This document shows, piece after piece, positions 16,801-25,696 of a stretch of 27,246 nucleotides of DNA. Positions within the stretch are counted from its first letter, which is position 1, and each line of letters begins with the position of its first letter. The notes under the pieces were generated by a model. It saw only the letters and a program-made list of their open reading frames with translations. It was not told the origin of the DNA and did no database searches. A program made the position numbers and the translations under genes. Source of the stretch: JBGVMW01 sp045125095 (GTDB taxonomy: Bacteria; Bacillota; Clostridia; Lachnospirales; Lachnospiraceae); NCBI GenBank assembly GCA_045125095.1, contig JBGVMW010000203.1:1-27246 (forward strand). Reading direction: 5' to 3'.

Positions 16801-16848
16801 CTGATTGAAGCGTAGTTACTTTCTCATTTTTTAATCAATTAACAAAAG

Positions 16849-19800
16849 TTATTCACTAAATTTTTTCTCCCACAACAGTAGAATTTCTTCACCGGATTCT
16901 ATATCCATTTCCTCCATGGCATCTTTCAATTTCTCGTACAACTGCTGTTGTTCCTCTGCATATTCATATTCTTCCATTTTTTCCATAACAGCGTCCATTT
17001 GATCAATATCCAAAGCGTCAAACGCTTCTCTTAGTTCCTCAAATAGTTGACTTAAAATTTCCCATGAAATTGCTTTTCGTTCCCCTTTGTCCTTTGTTGC
17101 ATTTTCCTGTATAAAATATGGTGCTAATATTTTCTGATACTTACCATATAATTCCAGAAGTTCCGGTGTACATTCATGAATCAGTTCTGCATTTTTTTCA
17201 TTTCCTGCCTTCTCCATGCGCTCCGCTTTATCTGCCAGTTCCAATGCACCAATCTGTCGGGAAGCACTTTTTAAAGCATGTACTTCAATGGTATACTCTT
17301 TCCATTCCTCTGCTTTTTCGTATGTTCTGATAAGCTCCATTTTCTTTTGGATTACCTGATAATAATCTTTTAATACAATCCAATATAAGTTTTCTTCTCC
17401 AACGAGACTTAGCGCATATGCCGTGTCCAGTCCTTCAATCTGAATCTTGACACTGCCTTCTTTCTTTTGTGGTTCTTCTGTTTTTTGACCTTTTCTCACT
17501 TTTTCCTTTGGAAGCCAATGTCTTATCTTTGATACAATAATTTTATATTCGATTGGCTTTGCCACAAAGTCATTCATTCCTTCATTCAAAAACATTTCCC
17601 TTGTTCCTGACACAGCATTTGCAGTAAGGGCAATAATAGGAACGTCATTATATTCCTCATAAAAACGTCTGATAATATGGGTGGTTTCCACACCGTCTAC
17701 TTCCGGCATCATATGATCCATAAATACGATATCGTATTTTTTTTCAGAAATTTTGTCAATTGCCTCTTTTCCACTTGCCGCTGTATCAATTTTCATTTGT
17801 AATGGCGCTAACAGTCCTTCCGCCACCTTCAAATTAATGGTATTATCATCTACAATGAGAATTTCCGCCTCTGGTGCAATAAAATCAAGATTTTCCGTAT
17901 CTTCTTCCATCTCACTGCCATAGATATCTTCCCGATTAAATATCTTTTCTAACTCCAGCGAATACAAAGGCTTCTTCACAACAATTAAATTTTTAAGGGG
18001 ATATGTTTCTGTAGAATAATAATCTACTAATAACACTCCGGTAATTTCCGGTGTTTGTTCTAACATTTCCAAAATTTTTTCTGAACACAGCGCATGTTCT
18101 ATAAATAAGTAGTTTGCATCTGTACCTGTCAGAGATAGAATCCGTTGCTCTGATAGCCCATCCTCATACGTGATACCTAATTGCTTTAAATCAATTTCTA
18201 GTTGCTTCTTCACATAAAAATTATCAATAAATGATACCACCTTTAGCTGTTCTCCATTAGAAACCTCTACATTTGGTTTCTCTGTAACAATCTTCTGTGG
18301 CAATGTACAGGTAAATATGCTTCCTTGTCCATATTCACTTTCCACAGTGATATTTCCACCCATTAACAACAATAACTGCTTTGCAATAGAAAGTCCTAAG
18401 CCAGTTCCTTCAATATTACGGTTTCTCTTGCTGTCCACTTGCTGGAACGAACGAAATAACTTATCCAGATCCTGTTTCTTTATACCGATTCCTGTATCTT
18501 CTACCGCAATCTTCAATAGAATTTCCTCTTCAGAAGTACGTTCATAGCCAATTGTCAATTTTACCATTCCCTGTTTTGTGAACTTCACTGCATTATTGGC
18601 AAGATTTATGATGATCTGCTTGATGCGTATACTGTCTCCTAAAAGTTCATAAGGAATATCCGGTGCTACATCAATAATAAATTCTAAATTTTTATTACCA
18701 ATACGCGTTATAATAATATTCACAACATCTCGTATAATGGAAATTGGCTGGTATTTTTCTATGGTAATATCCATTTTTCCAGATTCGATTTTGGAAAAAT
18801 CCAAAATATCGTTAATAATGGAAAGTAACGTCGTTCCAGAGGATTTTATCTGCTCTATATTATCCTTTTGCTCTTTTGACAACTCTCCCCGTAATGCAAT
18901 CTCTGACATACCGATAATGGCATTCATTGGAGTTCTGATTTCATGGCTCATATTGGCAAGAAAATTGGACTTTGCCACATTTGCTGCTTCTGCTTCATGT
19001 TTTAATTCCAACACCTGTTCCATTTGCTCTTTCATTTTCTGGTTTGCTGCAATCAACTCATTTTTTACTTCCAGCCTTCCAATGGCATTGGAAATCTGAC
19101 GAAACACATATGTAAAAATCTCCAAATCACTTTCCGTTAGAATACTTCTTTCCTTAGAGGATGTCCAGTTGTTCTTTATTTCTATATAAACGATAAACAC
19201 ACAGTTTAATCGCTCCTGTTCAAATAAAGGAACTGCTGCAAAGGAGAATATCTGCTCCTCTTCAAAACACGATACTACTTTATTATATTCCTCATGTAGT
19301 ATTCCATCTTTTGACACTACAAATCCTGCTGGCTTTTTCTTAAAATATTCAACGATATAATCTACTGCTTTCTGGGAAACCTTGTACTCTAAATCACTAT
19401 ATACTACTTCATTTTCATTTTTCATGCATCGAATCAAGAATGCCTTATCTATGAAAAAATAATTTTTAAATACAGGAAGCATACTGGCTACTTCTTCTTT
19501 TACCGTTCTTGTCATATTATTGGTAAATTTTTGCAGCACGTTAAAAAAGCCGATTGTTTTTACCATTTCCTTTTTTTCTTTTTCATCCACTTTTCTTTTT
19601 ATCAGTTCCGAGATTTTTTCTAAAGTAATTTCGTGCAATGTCATATCAGAAAATTCTATATTTCGTTCCTTTACTTTTTCTCCCAATACTGCACTGATTT
19701 TCTGCAACCGGTAATGGTACTTATTTTTTTCGCAATACTCTCTAAAGTCCAGCAATATCTTTTTAGCCTCTGTCTCTCTTCCCATTTCCATTAGCAGTTG

Positions 19801-21807
19801 ATAACAATCAAACGCATATTCAGGATAATTAAAAAACATGCCCCCCGTAGAACGCCTCATGAAAAACTCTGACCGATGAAAGCACAGCCTTGCCTCCTCG
19901 TAATTGTTATCGTATTTTTTCATTAACCCACTGACAAAATATACGAGAAACATGCCGTCATCTTCTATGTATTCTGTTTCTTCATTCTTTTTTCCCAGCA
20001 CGTGCGACAGGAACTGCTTGGCTTTATTAAGATATAAACGAGCATGATACATAATCCCCTGTCTGAAACTTGCCAATGCAATCAATCCAAATAACTTAGA
20101 CATATTACATGTTTTCATTGTACTTCGTTTTAACATGCGAAGAATATTATCTGCCTCTATTAAATAGCTACCTGCATTCTTGTAATCTCCTGCAAGCATT
20201 GCATTAATTCCAAGATTGTAAAGCGTTTCTACAATTTCATCTGCCAACTGGTATTTATGATATAGAACCAAGGCTTTATTGTAGTAATCATTCGCTTCCT
20301 TATAACGTTCCAGCCCACAATTGCTATATCCCATTCCGTTATAAATTCCAGCTTCTTCTACTTCATCTCCAGTTCTTTTCACCACTTCCAACATCTTCTC
20401 ATAGAAATAAATGCACACATTAAAATAGCCATGAACAGAAGCAATCATCACATTTTTTCGATAAGCATTTACCAAAAACTGCTCATTTTGTAATTCCTGT
20501 CCCAAAGCAATACCCTTATTAAATTCCGTCAGTCGTTCTTCAATGCCTTCTATTGTACTAAAGCTACGATAATCGTTATTAAAGCTATATGCATAAATAT
20601 GTGCCAAATGATTTAAATAGCCATCTTCATGGCATTTTTGCACCAGCTTCATGGATATTTCTGTATCATTTTTGGTCATCCAAATGGTATTCCACCCAGA
20701 ATACATTACTATATTTTCCAATAATTCTACATTAAACAGCAACGTTTCATCCTTTTTTGCAGCAGCTGCTTTTTTACATGCCAGTATACCAGCTTCCATC
20801 TGTGCTTTGTTTCCATTATGCAGATGTACTCGTGTTTTTAATAATTCAATTTCAAGTCCTGGTTTCTTTTGGTCTTCAGATGCCGTCGTTTGAAGCTTTT
20901 CCATTCTATCACAAATGTACAGCGCATCAGCATATTCTTCCGCTACCAGTTTCACCCAGAAATATACATTTAACAACTCCAATTCCTGCTTGGGTTCTAA
21001 AGGTATTCTTTCTTTTTCCATTTTCCCCAAAAACATTTTTAAGTAATATTCTGCCTGTTCGCATTCCAAGGTATGAAACATATTTTTTAAGGTTTCTATA
21101 CATGTTGCAATACTCTTTTGTTCTGTTTGCACACTGGCACGAACATTACTTTTCTGTTCTTCTTCAAATATCCAGTTACAAACCATATCCGCTTCTTCGC
21201 ATGCATGAATAAATCGTTTTAAATCTTTTCCGGCAAAAGGTAATACTTCCCCTTCTTCATTCATAATTGCGATTACTTTTATATGATTATAATTTGAATT
21301 CTTTGAAATCTCTTCTAAGATCCAGAGAGCTGACGAACCAGCTAGATTCACTTCATCTAAAATAAGACAAAATGGCTTCTCTTTTGCCATTTCAGACAGC
21401 ATATGCAATACTGCATTCTGAAATTTCTTTTTCTCATATAAGTATTCACGGAGAAGTAATTCTTCCTGTCTTTCACAGGTTCCCTTTTGAAAATATTCCT
21501 TAAATATTTTCCGATGAAGCGGATACACCTCTGCTTTATCCAGAAAATCTTCTATGGAAAAATCTTTGCATTGTAACATTTTTTCCTTCAGATACTCTTT
21601 TACAATATCCAAAAATGGTTCATATGGTTTTCTCATATCTGAAAACTTATAAGAATGAAACATTCCCATGCCTTCCATGTCACGTTCATTTAAGCGAAAG
21701 GCATTGTTATGCTTTACCATTAAGAAATTCTTATTGTAATCATATTCGAGAGGTTTTAACACCATATTTATATATTCCAGAAAATAATACCTTTCTTTGT
21801 CCCTCAT
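16849..21807 (-). CDS. Soluble hybrid sensor histidine kinase (AAA-like/TPR/GAF/HisKA/HATPase/REC/HPt)
   Basis: A 1652-residue signalling protein with no membrane segments. Order: an N-terminal AAA/STAND-like region without a visible Walker A but with Walker-B-like PFCLILDE; a helical tetratricopeptide-like array (about 250-740); a GAF-like domain (about 770-905); a coiled coil; HisKA with phospho-His955 in NMSHEIRTPMN; HATPase with NLANNAVKF and GTGLGLSIAK; a degenerate receiver lacking the acceptor Asp (about 1190-1310); a true receiver with Asp1364 in FMDHMMP; and an HPt domain with His1510 in HALKSASRQ. It can run a His-Asp-His relay, then pass phosphate to the response regulator just upstream. 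ATG at 21807 is preferred because GGGGGAG precedes it. The in-frame GTG at 21813 abuts that site. Confidence 0.92.
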   Translation of the reverse strand: MRDKERYYFLEYINMVLKPLEYDYNKNFLMVKHNNAFRLNERDMEGMGMFHSYKFSDMRKPYEPFLDIVKEYLKEKMLQCKDFSIEDFLDKAEVYPLHRKIFKEYFQKGTCERQEELLLREYLYEKKKFQNAVLHMLSEMAKEKPFCLILDEVNLAGSSALWILEEISKNSNYNHIKVIAIMNEEGEVLPFAGKDLKRFIHACEEADMVCNWIFEEEQKSNVRASVQTEQKSIATCIETLKNMFHTLECEQAEYYLKMFLGKMEKERIPLEPKQELELLNVYFWVKLVAEEYADALYICDRMEKLQTTASEDQKKPGLEIELLKTRVHLHNGNKAQMEAGILACKKAAAAKKDETLLFNVELLENIVMYSGWNTIWMTKNDTEISMKLVQKCHEDGYLNHLAHIYAYSFNNDYRSFSTIEGIEERLTEFNKGIALGQELQNEQFLVNAYRKNVMIASVHGYFNVCIYFYEKMLEVVKRTGDEVEEAGIYNGMGYSNCGLERYKEANDYYNKALVLYHKYQLADEIVETLYNLGINAMLAGDYKNAGSYLIEADNILRMLKRSTMKTCNMSKLFGLIALASFRQGIMYHARLYLNKAKQFLSHVLGKKNEETEYIEDDGMFLVYFVSGLMKKYDNNYEEARLCFHRSEFFMRRSTGGMFFNYPEYAFDCYQLLMEMGRETEAKKILLDFREYCEKNKYHYRLQKISAVLGEKVKERNIEFSDMTLHEITLEKISELIKRKVDEKEKKEMVKTIGFFNVLQKFTNNMTRTVKEEVASMLPVFKNYFFIDKAFLIRCMKNENEVVYSDLEYKVSQKAVDYIVEYFKKKPAGFVVSKDGILHEEYNKVVSCFEEEQIFSFAAVPLFEQERLNCVFIVYIEIKNNWTSSKERSILTESDLEIFTYVFRQISNAIGRLEVKNELIAANQKMKEQMEQVLELKHEAEAANVAKSNFLANMSHEIRTPMNAIIGMSEIALRGELSKEQKDNIEQIKSSGTTLLSIINDILDFSKIESGKMDITIEKYQPISIIRDVVNIIITRIGNKNLEFIIDVAPDIPYELLGDSIRIKQIIINLANNAVKFTKQGMVKLTIGYERTSEEEILLKIAVEDTGIGIKKQDLDKLFRSFQQVDSKRNRNIEGTGLGLSIAKQLLLLMGGNITVESEYGQGSIFTCTLPQKIVTEKPNVEVSNGEQLKVVSFIDNFYVKKQLEIDLKQLGITYEDGLSEQRILSLTGTDANYLFIEHALCSEKILEMLEQTPEITGVLLVDYYSTETYPLKNLIVVKKPLYSLELEKIFNREDIYGSEMEEDTENLDFIAPEAEILIVDDNTINLKVAEGLLAPLQMKIDTAASGKEAIDKISEKKYDIVFMDHMMPEVDGVETTHIIRRFYEEYNDVPIIALTANAVSGTREMFLNEGMNDFVAKPIEYKIIVSKIRHWLPKEKVRKGQKTEEPQKKEGSVKIQIEGLDTAYALSLVGEENLYWIVLKDYYQVIQKKMELIRTYEKAEEWKEYTIEVHALKSASRQIGALELADKAERMEKAGNEKNAELIHECTPELLELYGKYQKILAPYFIQENATKDKGERKAISWEILSQLFEELREAFDALDIDQMDAVMEKMEEYEYAEEQQQLYEKLKDAMEEMDIESGEEILLLWEKKFSE

Positions 21808-21955
21808 ATGCACTCCCCCATAATTAAATCATATAAATTTGTTATTATACTCAGTCCCCCATAGTTACGCGCAAAAAACATCTACAGTGATGGATTTTTG
21901 CTTGTATTTGTTACGTTTTCATATGGACTGTACTATGCAGCACAGTCCTGAATCG
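21808..21955 (-). promoter_or_regulatory. Gap between response regulator and kinase: hairpin and TATAAT
   Basis: On the minus strand GGACTGT and ACAGTCC form a 7-bp stem without a U-tract. Further on there is a consensus TATAAT (21844-21849) with no convincing -35 box. The kinase may be read from the upstream promoter and from a weak internal one. Confidence 0.35.
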
Positions 21956-22375
21956 TTATATAACTTTTTTAATTATCTCCATTAATTTTACCCTATTAAT
22001 TGGCTTTAACAAATATCCCTGTGGTTTCATTAATAATACTTCCTGAATTTTGTCACTGTCTGCTACTCCTGTCAGAAATACAACCGGTATATCTTTTGTT
22101 CTCTCATTTGCACGTAATTTTTTCAGCACTTCCGGTCCATTCTCCACCGGCATCTTATAATCTAAGAGAATTAAATCCGTTTTTTTGGTTTCTAAAAATT
22201 TCATCGCCTGACTTCCAGTAACTGCAGTTGCCACATCGTACTCTCTTAAATATGCTTTTAAAAATCGCAATATCCTTACATCATCATCTACCACCAAAAT
22301 GTGTCTTTTCCTCTCATCCTCCGCTTTTATTTTTTCAATTTCCCCTATTACCTGTTTAAGATCAAAGTGTTCCAT
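21956..22375 (-). CDS. Single-domain response regulator
   Basis: A 139-residue receiver domain with a short N-terminal helix and no output domain. The acidic pocket is Asp30/Asp31 (HILVVDDD), the phosphoacceptor Asp72 (LILLDYKMP), the conserved Thr is in VVFLTG, and the Lys in LLKPINRV. It resembles CheY/Spo0F-type relays, so it likely works by protein contact, probably receiving phosphate from the HPt of the adjacent hybrid kinase. The ATG follows GGGGGAG. It precedes the kinase gene by about 150 bp with no terminator between, so the two form one transcription unit. Confidence 0.92.
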   Translation of the reverse strand: MEHFDLKQVIGEIEKIKAEDERKRHILVVDDDVRILRFLKAYLREYDVATAVTGSQAMKFLETKKTDLILLDYKMPVENGPEVLKKLRANERTKDIPVVFLTGVADSDKIQEVLLMKPQGYLLKPINRVKLMEIIKKVI

Positions 22376-22407
22376 AATGTCTCCCCCTTTTTTTTCGTGT
22401 TTTTATA

Positions 22408-22436
22408 ATGATAACATATTTTTTCTCTTTTGGCAA
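22408..22436 (-). promoter_or_regulatory. Promoter for the response regulator-kinase unit
   Basis: TTGCCA (22431-22436) and TATCAT (22408-22413) on the minus strand are spaced 17 bp, about 33 bp before the response regulator start. Confidence 0.6.
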
Positions 22437-22486
22437 TTTTGTTGTATTTTTTACTCTATTTCTATTAATCTGTCATAAAAACTTAC

Positions 22487-22521
22487 AAAAAATGGCTTAA
22501 GTTTTTCTCTTAAGCCATTTT
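22487..22521 (-). terminator. Terminator of the thi operon
   Basis: AAAATGGCTTAAG (22489-22501) and CTTAAGCCATTTT (22509-22521) form a perfect 13-bp stem with a 7-nt loop, followed by six T on the minus strand. Confidence 0.9.
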
Positions 22522-22559
22522 ATCTTCACGACAACCTACTCGTTGGCGCAGCACTTTTC

Positions 22560-22646
22560 TTATTTTATTCTATTTACTGCATCTACCAACTTCTGTGCTT
22601 CCTCATCACTTAATGGTACTGCCTTTCCGCAATTCTGTGATATTAA
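22560..22646 (-). other. In-phase -1 extension of thiE (28 codons)
   Basis: The thiE frame ends AAA AAT TTT TAA. A AAT TTT is a canonical -1 slippery heptamer. Re-reading the last T gives TTA and then 28 sense codons (LISQNCGKAV, PLSDEEAQKL, VDAVNRIK) before a TAA at 22560. The stretch has normal protein composition and no start codon of its own. It would make ThiE 216 residues, close to the family's usual length. A simple 1-bp loss or gain in the A/T run is the main alternative. Confidence 0.4.
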
Positions 22647-23209
22647 AAATTTTTCTTCATGCAGGCAGACATGAAACAACCGCCTACTGCACCCTGCTCT
22701 ATAACCTCCGGCATTCTGGCTAATGTGATACCACCAATGCCATATACAGGAATTGAAGTTTCCTCACATACTGATTTCAGAAATGCTAAACCTCTTGGCT
22801 GTAAATCCTTTTTACAATCGGTCTGATAAATGTGTCCTGCTGTAAGATAGGAAGCCCCTAACTGTTCGGCTTCCTTGACTTCCCGAATGGTATGGATTGA
22901 TGTTCCTATCTTTTTAAATCCGTCTAACCGTTCCTGTTCCCGACGAAGTACTGGCAACGGGAGGTGAATACTTTCTACACCTAATTCTTTGGCTACATTT
23001 ACATATGTGTGAAGAATACAGGATTTCTGATACTGGTTGCATATTGCCAACACTTTTTCAGCCAGTTCCTTATATTGTGCTTCTGTCATATCTTTTTCCC
23101 GAAGTATGATATGTTCTACATCAGAAGCTGCAATTCGCTCTATCTGCTCAAAATAGTCACCTTCACATAGATGACGATTGGTGACCGCAATTATTTTATA
23201 CATACACAT
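22643..23209 (-). CDS. thiE: Thiamine phosphate synthase (ThiE/TenI family)
   Basis: The protein would join hydroxymethylpyrimidine diphosphate and thiazole phosphate to give thiamine phosphate. Motifs on the TIM barrel are ILREKD, ESIHLPL, GTSIHT, AGHIYQTDCKKD and YGIGGITL. At 188 residues it is shorter than typical ThiE (about 205-220). The stop sits on a slippery A AAT TTT sequence, and the -1 frame continues for 28 codons. Its start overlaps the thiH end by 14 bases, indicating coupling, and no separate ribosome site is obvious. It resembles TenI-like members, so the synthase role depends on the operon context. Confidence 0.85.
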   Translation of the reverse strand: MCMYKIIAVTNRHLCEGDYFEQIERIAASDVEHIILREKDMTEAQYKELAEKVLAICNQYQKSCILHTYVNVAKELGVESIHLPLPVLRREQERLDGFKKIGTSIHTIREVKEAEQLGASYLTAGHIYQTDCKKDLQPRGLAFLKSVCEETSIPVYGIGGITLARMPEVIEQGAVGGCFMSACMKKNF

Positions 23210-24353
23210 AATCGTTCATAACAGGCTGCAAACCATAGTCTCGCAATGCTGTTACTACTTCCTCCAGACTTCTTTCATCAGCGATTTCAAACTGACCATC
23301 TCCCTGTTCTTCTTCCTCTCCATGTCCACCGATTCCTGTGCTGACTCCAGCTGATAGTTTCGTTGCAGCCAGACCTGCCACATGGTTACGAAATTCGTCG
23401 CGCTCTCTTGTTGAAATGGTAATTCCTGCAAATGGCATAAACAACCGATATGCTAACATTACCTGTAAAAGCTGTGTTTCATGCACATTCTCCGGGTGAA
23501 TGGTTGTATCCCCTACAATCGGGCGCAGTCTTGGGCAGGAGAAAGAGATTTCTGCATGTGGGTATTTTCGTTGCAATAAATAAGCATGAATTCCTGTTGC
23601 AAAGGCATCTTTCCTAAAATCACCAAGCCCTAACAATGCCCCAAACGCAACACCTCGCATCCCACCCATAAGCGCACGTTCCTGTGCGTTAATTCGATAT
23701 GGAAACACTCTTTTATGACCTGCCAAATGCAGTTTCTCATAGGTGTCAGAACAGTATGTTTCCTGAAACACAGTTACATAGTCCACGCCACATTCATGCA
23801 GGTAAGTATATTCTTTGGAATTCATTGGATAGACTTCAATTCCTACCATCTTAAAATATTTCCGTGCAATTTTACAAGCTTCTCCTATGTACTTCACATC
23901 AGACATATATCTACTTTCTCCGGTAAGAATAAGAATTTCTTCTAACCCGGTTTCGGCAATTGCTTTCATTTCACGTTCAATACCGTCATAATCTAACTTT
24001 GCCCTGCGTATTTGATTTTTGCAGTGAAATCCACAGTATACGCAATGATTTTCACAATAATTAGAAATATAAATTGGCGTAAACAGGTACACAGAATTGC
24101 CAAAATGCCTTCTTGTTTCTTCTTTTGCCAGCACTGCCATTTCCTCTAAAAACGGTTCCGCTGCCGGAGATAACAGTGCTGCAAAATCCTCTGGTGTACG
24201 GATATCCTGACTCAATGCTCTTTTTACATCTTCTGCTGTATACAGATTGTAGTCGTATGCTTTAAAACGCGCTAACACGTCTTCCATAATTGTGGAGGGT
24301 ATCTGCTCCATATCCGGAAGGTATTTCATGTGATTGATTCTCTGATTCATCAT
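23196..24353 (-). CDS. thiH: 2-iminoacetate synthase
   Basis: An oxygen-sensitive radical SAM enzyme that splits tyrosine to dehydroglycine (2-iminoacetate) and p-cresol. The product feeds thiazole formation by ThiG. The 385-residue sequence has the cluster motif CxxxCxxC at Cys100, Cys104 and Cys107 (NYCENHCVYCGF), and typical ThiH blocks YVTVFQETY, FGALLGLGD and FSCPRLRP. The start has GGAGAGG close upstream and lies nine bases after the thiG stop. Use of ThiH rather than the oxygen-dependent glycine oxidase ThiO fits an anaerobe. Confidence 0.95.
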   Translation of the reverse strand: MMNQRINHMKYLPDMEQIPSTIMEDVLARFKAYDYNLYTAEDVKRALSQDIRTPEDFAALLSPAAEPFLEEMAVLAKEETRRHFGNSVYLFTPIYISNYCENHCVYCGFHCKNQIRRAKLDYDGIEREMKAIAETGLEEILILTGESRYMSDVKYIGEACKIARKYFKMVGIEVYPMNSKEYTYLHECGVDYVTVFQETYCSDTYEKLHLAGHKRVFPYRINAQERALMGGMRGVAFGALLGLGDFRKDAFATGIHAYLLQRKYPHAEISFSCPRLRPIVGDTTIHPENVHETQLLQVMLAYRLFMPFAGITISTRERDEFRNHVAGLAATKLSAGVSTGIGGHGEEEEQGDGQFEIADERSLEEVVTALRDYGLQPVMNDYVYV

Positions 24354-24362
24354 TTCCTCTCC

Positions 24363-25133
24363 CTAATCTCTTAAAAAACCGGTCAATGGAGAGGATGCTG
24401 ACGCTCTCCCTTCTTTTACTCTGCCTAGTCCTGCCAAATATGCCTTACGCCCTGCTTCAATGGCTTGTCTGAACGCTTCTGCCATTGCCGGAATATCGCC
24501 TGCTGTGGCGATGGCGGTATTAGCCATCACAGCATCTACCCCCATTTCCATTACCTCACATGCCTGGGATGGTCTTCCGATACCCGCATCTACAATGATT
24601 GGTACATCAATTTCTTCCACTAAAATACGAATGAATTCTTTTGTGCAAAGTCCTTTGTTGGTGCCAATCGGTGCTGCTAGTGGCATGACAGCTGCCGCAC
24701 CTGCCTGCACTAATTCCCGCGCCACGTTCAAATCCGGATACATATACGGTAGCACTACAAAACCTTCTTTTGCTAATATTTCTGTGGCACGGATTGTCTC
24801 GTAGTTATCTGGCAGCAGGTATTTTGCATCGTGTATCACTTCTATTTTTATAAAATTACCACAGCCCATTTCTCTGGCTAGTCTTGCTATACGCACAGCT
24901 TCTTCTGCATTTCTGGCTCCCGAGGTATTTGGTAACAATGTGACACCTTCCGGTATGTAGTCTAATATGTTTCCTTCGCCGCCTGAGTTAGCTCGACGTA
25001 GTGCCAAGGTGATAATTTCTGCTTTTGCCTGCTTTATGGCTGCCTCTATCAGTTCTACATTGTATTTTCCAGAGCCTAAAATAAAGCGGGATTGGAATTC
25101 GTGACCGCCTAAGATTAATTTGTCTTCATTCAT
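24363..25133 (-). CDS. thiG: Thiazole synthase
   Basis: The enzyme condenses deoxyxylulose phosphate, iminoacetate and the ThiS thiocarboxylate into the thiazole of thiamine. The 256-residue TIM-barrel protein has the Schiff-base Lys96 in FIKIEVIHD, the start ILGGHEFQSRFILGSGKY, the phosphate-binding IIVDAGIGRPSQA, and the C-terminal ASASSPLTG. Length is normal. It lies between thiS (129 bp upstream) and thiH (9 bp downstream) in the thi operon. Confidence 0.96.
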   Translation of the reverse strand: MNEDKLILGGHEFQSRFILGSGKYNVELIEAAIKQAKAEIITLALRRANSGGEGNILDYIPEGVTLLPNTSGARNAEEAVRIARLAREMGCGNFIKIEVIHDAKYLLPDNYETIRATEILAKEGFVVLPYMYPDLNVARELVQAGAAAVMPLAAPIGTNKGLCTKEFIRILVEEIDVPIIVDAGIGRPSQACEVMEMGVDAVMANTAIATAGDIPAMAEAFRQAIEAGRKAYLAGLGRVKEGRASASSPLTGFLRD

Positions 25134-25262
25134 TATGTCTGCCTCTCCTTCTGTTCGTTTACTTGCTTATAATTAATGTTGGTATTTTACAATACACTAT
25201 GTTCCATTGTAATTTCTAATGTGACTATTCAATACCCTCATAGTTACTTTCTGAGATATCTA

Positions 25263-25457
25263 TCAACCGCCACCCACAAAACTTACCACTTCTATTGTGT
25301 CTGCCTCTGTCAACTGAACCGTGTTATACTCGGTCTTAGAAACAATCTCTCCGTTCCGTTCTACAACTATGCGTTCTATGCGATAGCCTGCTTCCTCTAA
25401 ATAGGCTTGTAATGTCATTCCTGCTTTTCCCGTAATGTTTTTGCCATTTACTTGCAT
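25263..25457 (-). CDS. thiS: Sulfur carrier protein ThiS
   Basis: A 64-residue ubiquitin-like carrier (MQVNGK start, VVERNGEIV centre, DTIEVVSFVGGG end). The C-terminal Gly-Gly is adenylated and thiocarboxylated to deliver sulfur to ThiG. It carries one extra terminal Gly beyond the usual GG. AGGAGG lies nine bases before the ATG. It heads the operon thiS-thiG-thiH-thiE. No thiF, the activating enzyme, is present in the window, and there is no TPP riboswitch between the gene and the repeats upstream. Confidence 0.93.
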   Translation of the reverse strand: MQVNGKNITGKAGMTLQAYLEEAGYRIERIVVERNGEIVSKTEYNTVQLTEADTIEVVSFVGGG

Positions 25458-25524
25458 TTGTATTGTCCTCCTTGTACTGGTACATCGTCCATGAAATAAC
25501 TGGTATATTCATTTCCTGTGTGAT

Positions 25525-25668
25525 GAACAAAGCGTCCAAGCACGCTCTCGCGCCGAGCGCGGTCGCTTGCGACACACTACATTTCGTGCGAGTGCGCATC
25601 ATTTTTTTATATACTAGGAAATTTCATACATTACGTCATGCAACGAACCGTCGTAATTTCCTAGTATA
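25525..25668. repeat. Interspersed repeat, copy C
   Basis: GAACAAAGCGTCCAAGCACG begins the copy, as in copy A. A GC-rich middle includes the perfect hairpin GTCGC-TT-GCGAC. A 61-bp palindrome (25608-25668) ends it, with arms TATATACTAGGAAATT and AATTTCCTAGTATA around a core identical to copy D. It occupies the region upstream of thiS. Reading frames here on both strands are repeat artefacts. Confidence 0.9.
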
Positions 25669-25674
25669 CAAGAA

Positions 25675-25696
25675 AGAGTTCTGCTTGCAGAACTCT
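25675..25696. terminator. Perfect short hairpin between repeat copies
   Basis: AGAGTTCTGC-TT-GCAGAACTCT is a perfect 10-bp stem. On the minus strand it is followed by TTTCTTGTATACTAGG, i.e. it sits at the arm of copy C exactly where terminators sit at the other copies. The U-tract is interrupted. Confidence 0.5.

Noticed and set aside
25458..25540. TPP riboswitch upstream of thiS
   Set aside because: No CTGAGA or matching ACC/GATCTGG elements were found on the minus strand. The space is short and then becomes repeat.
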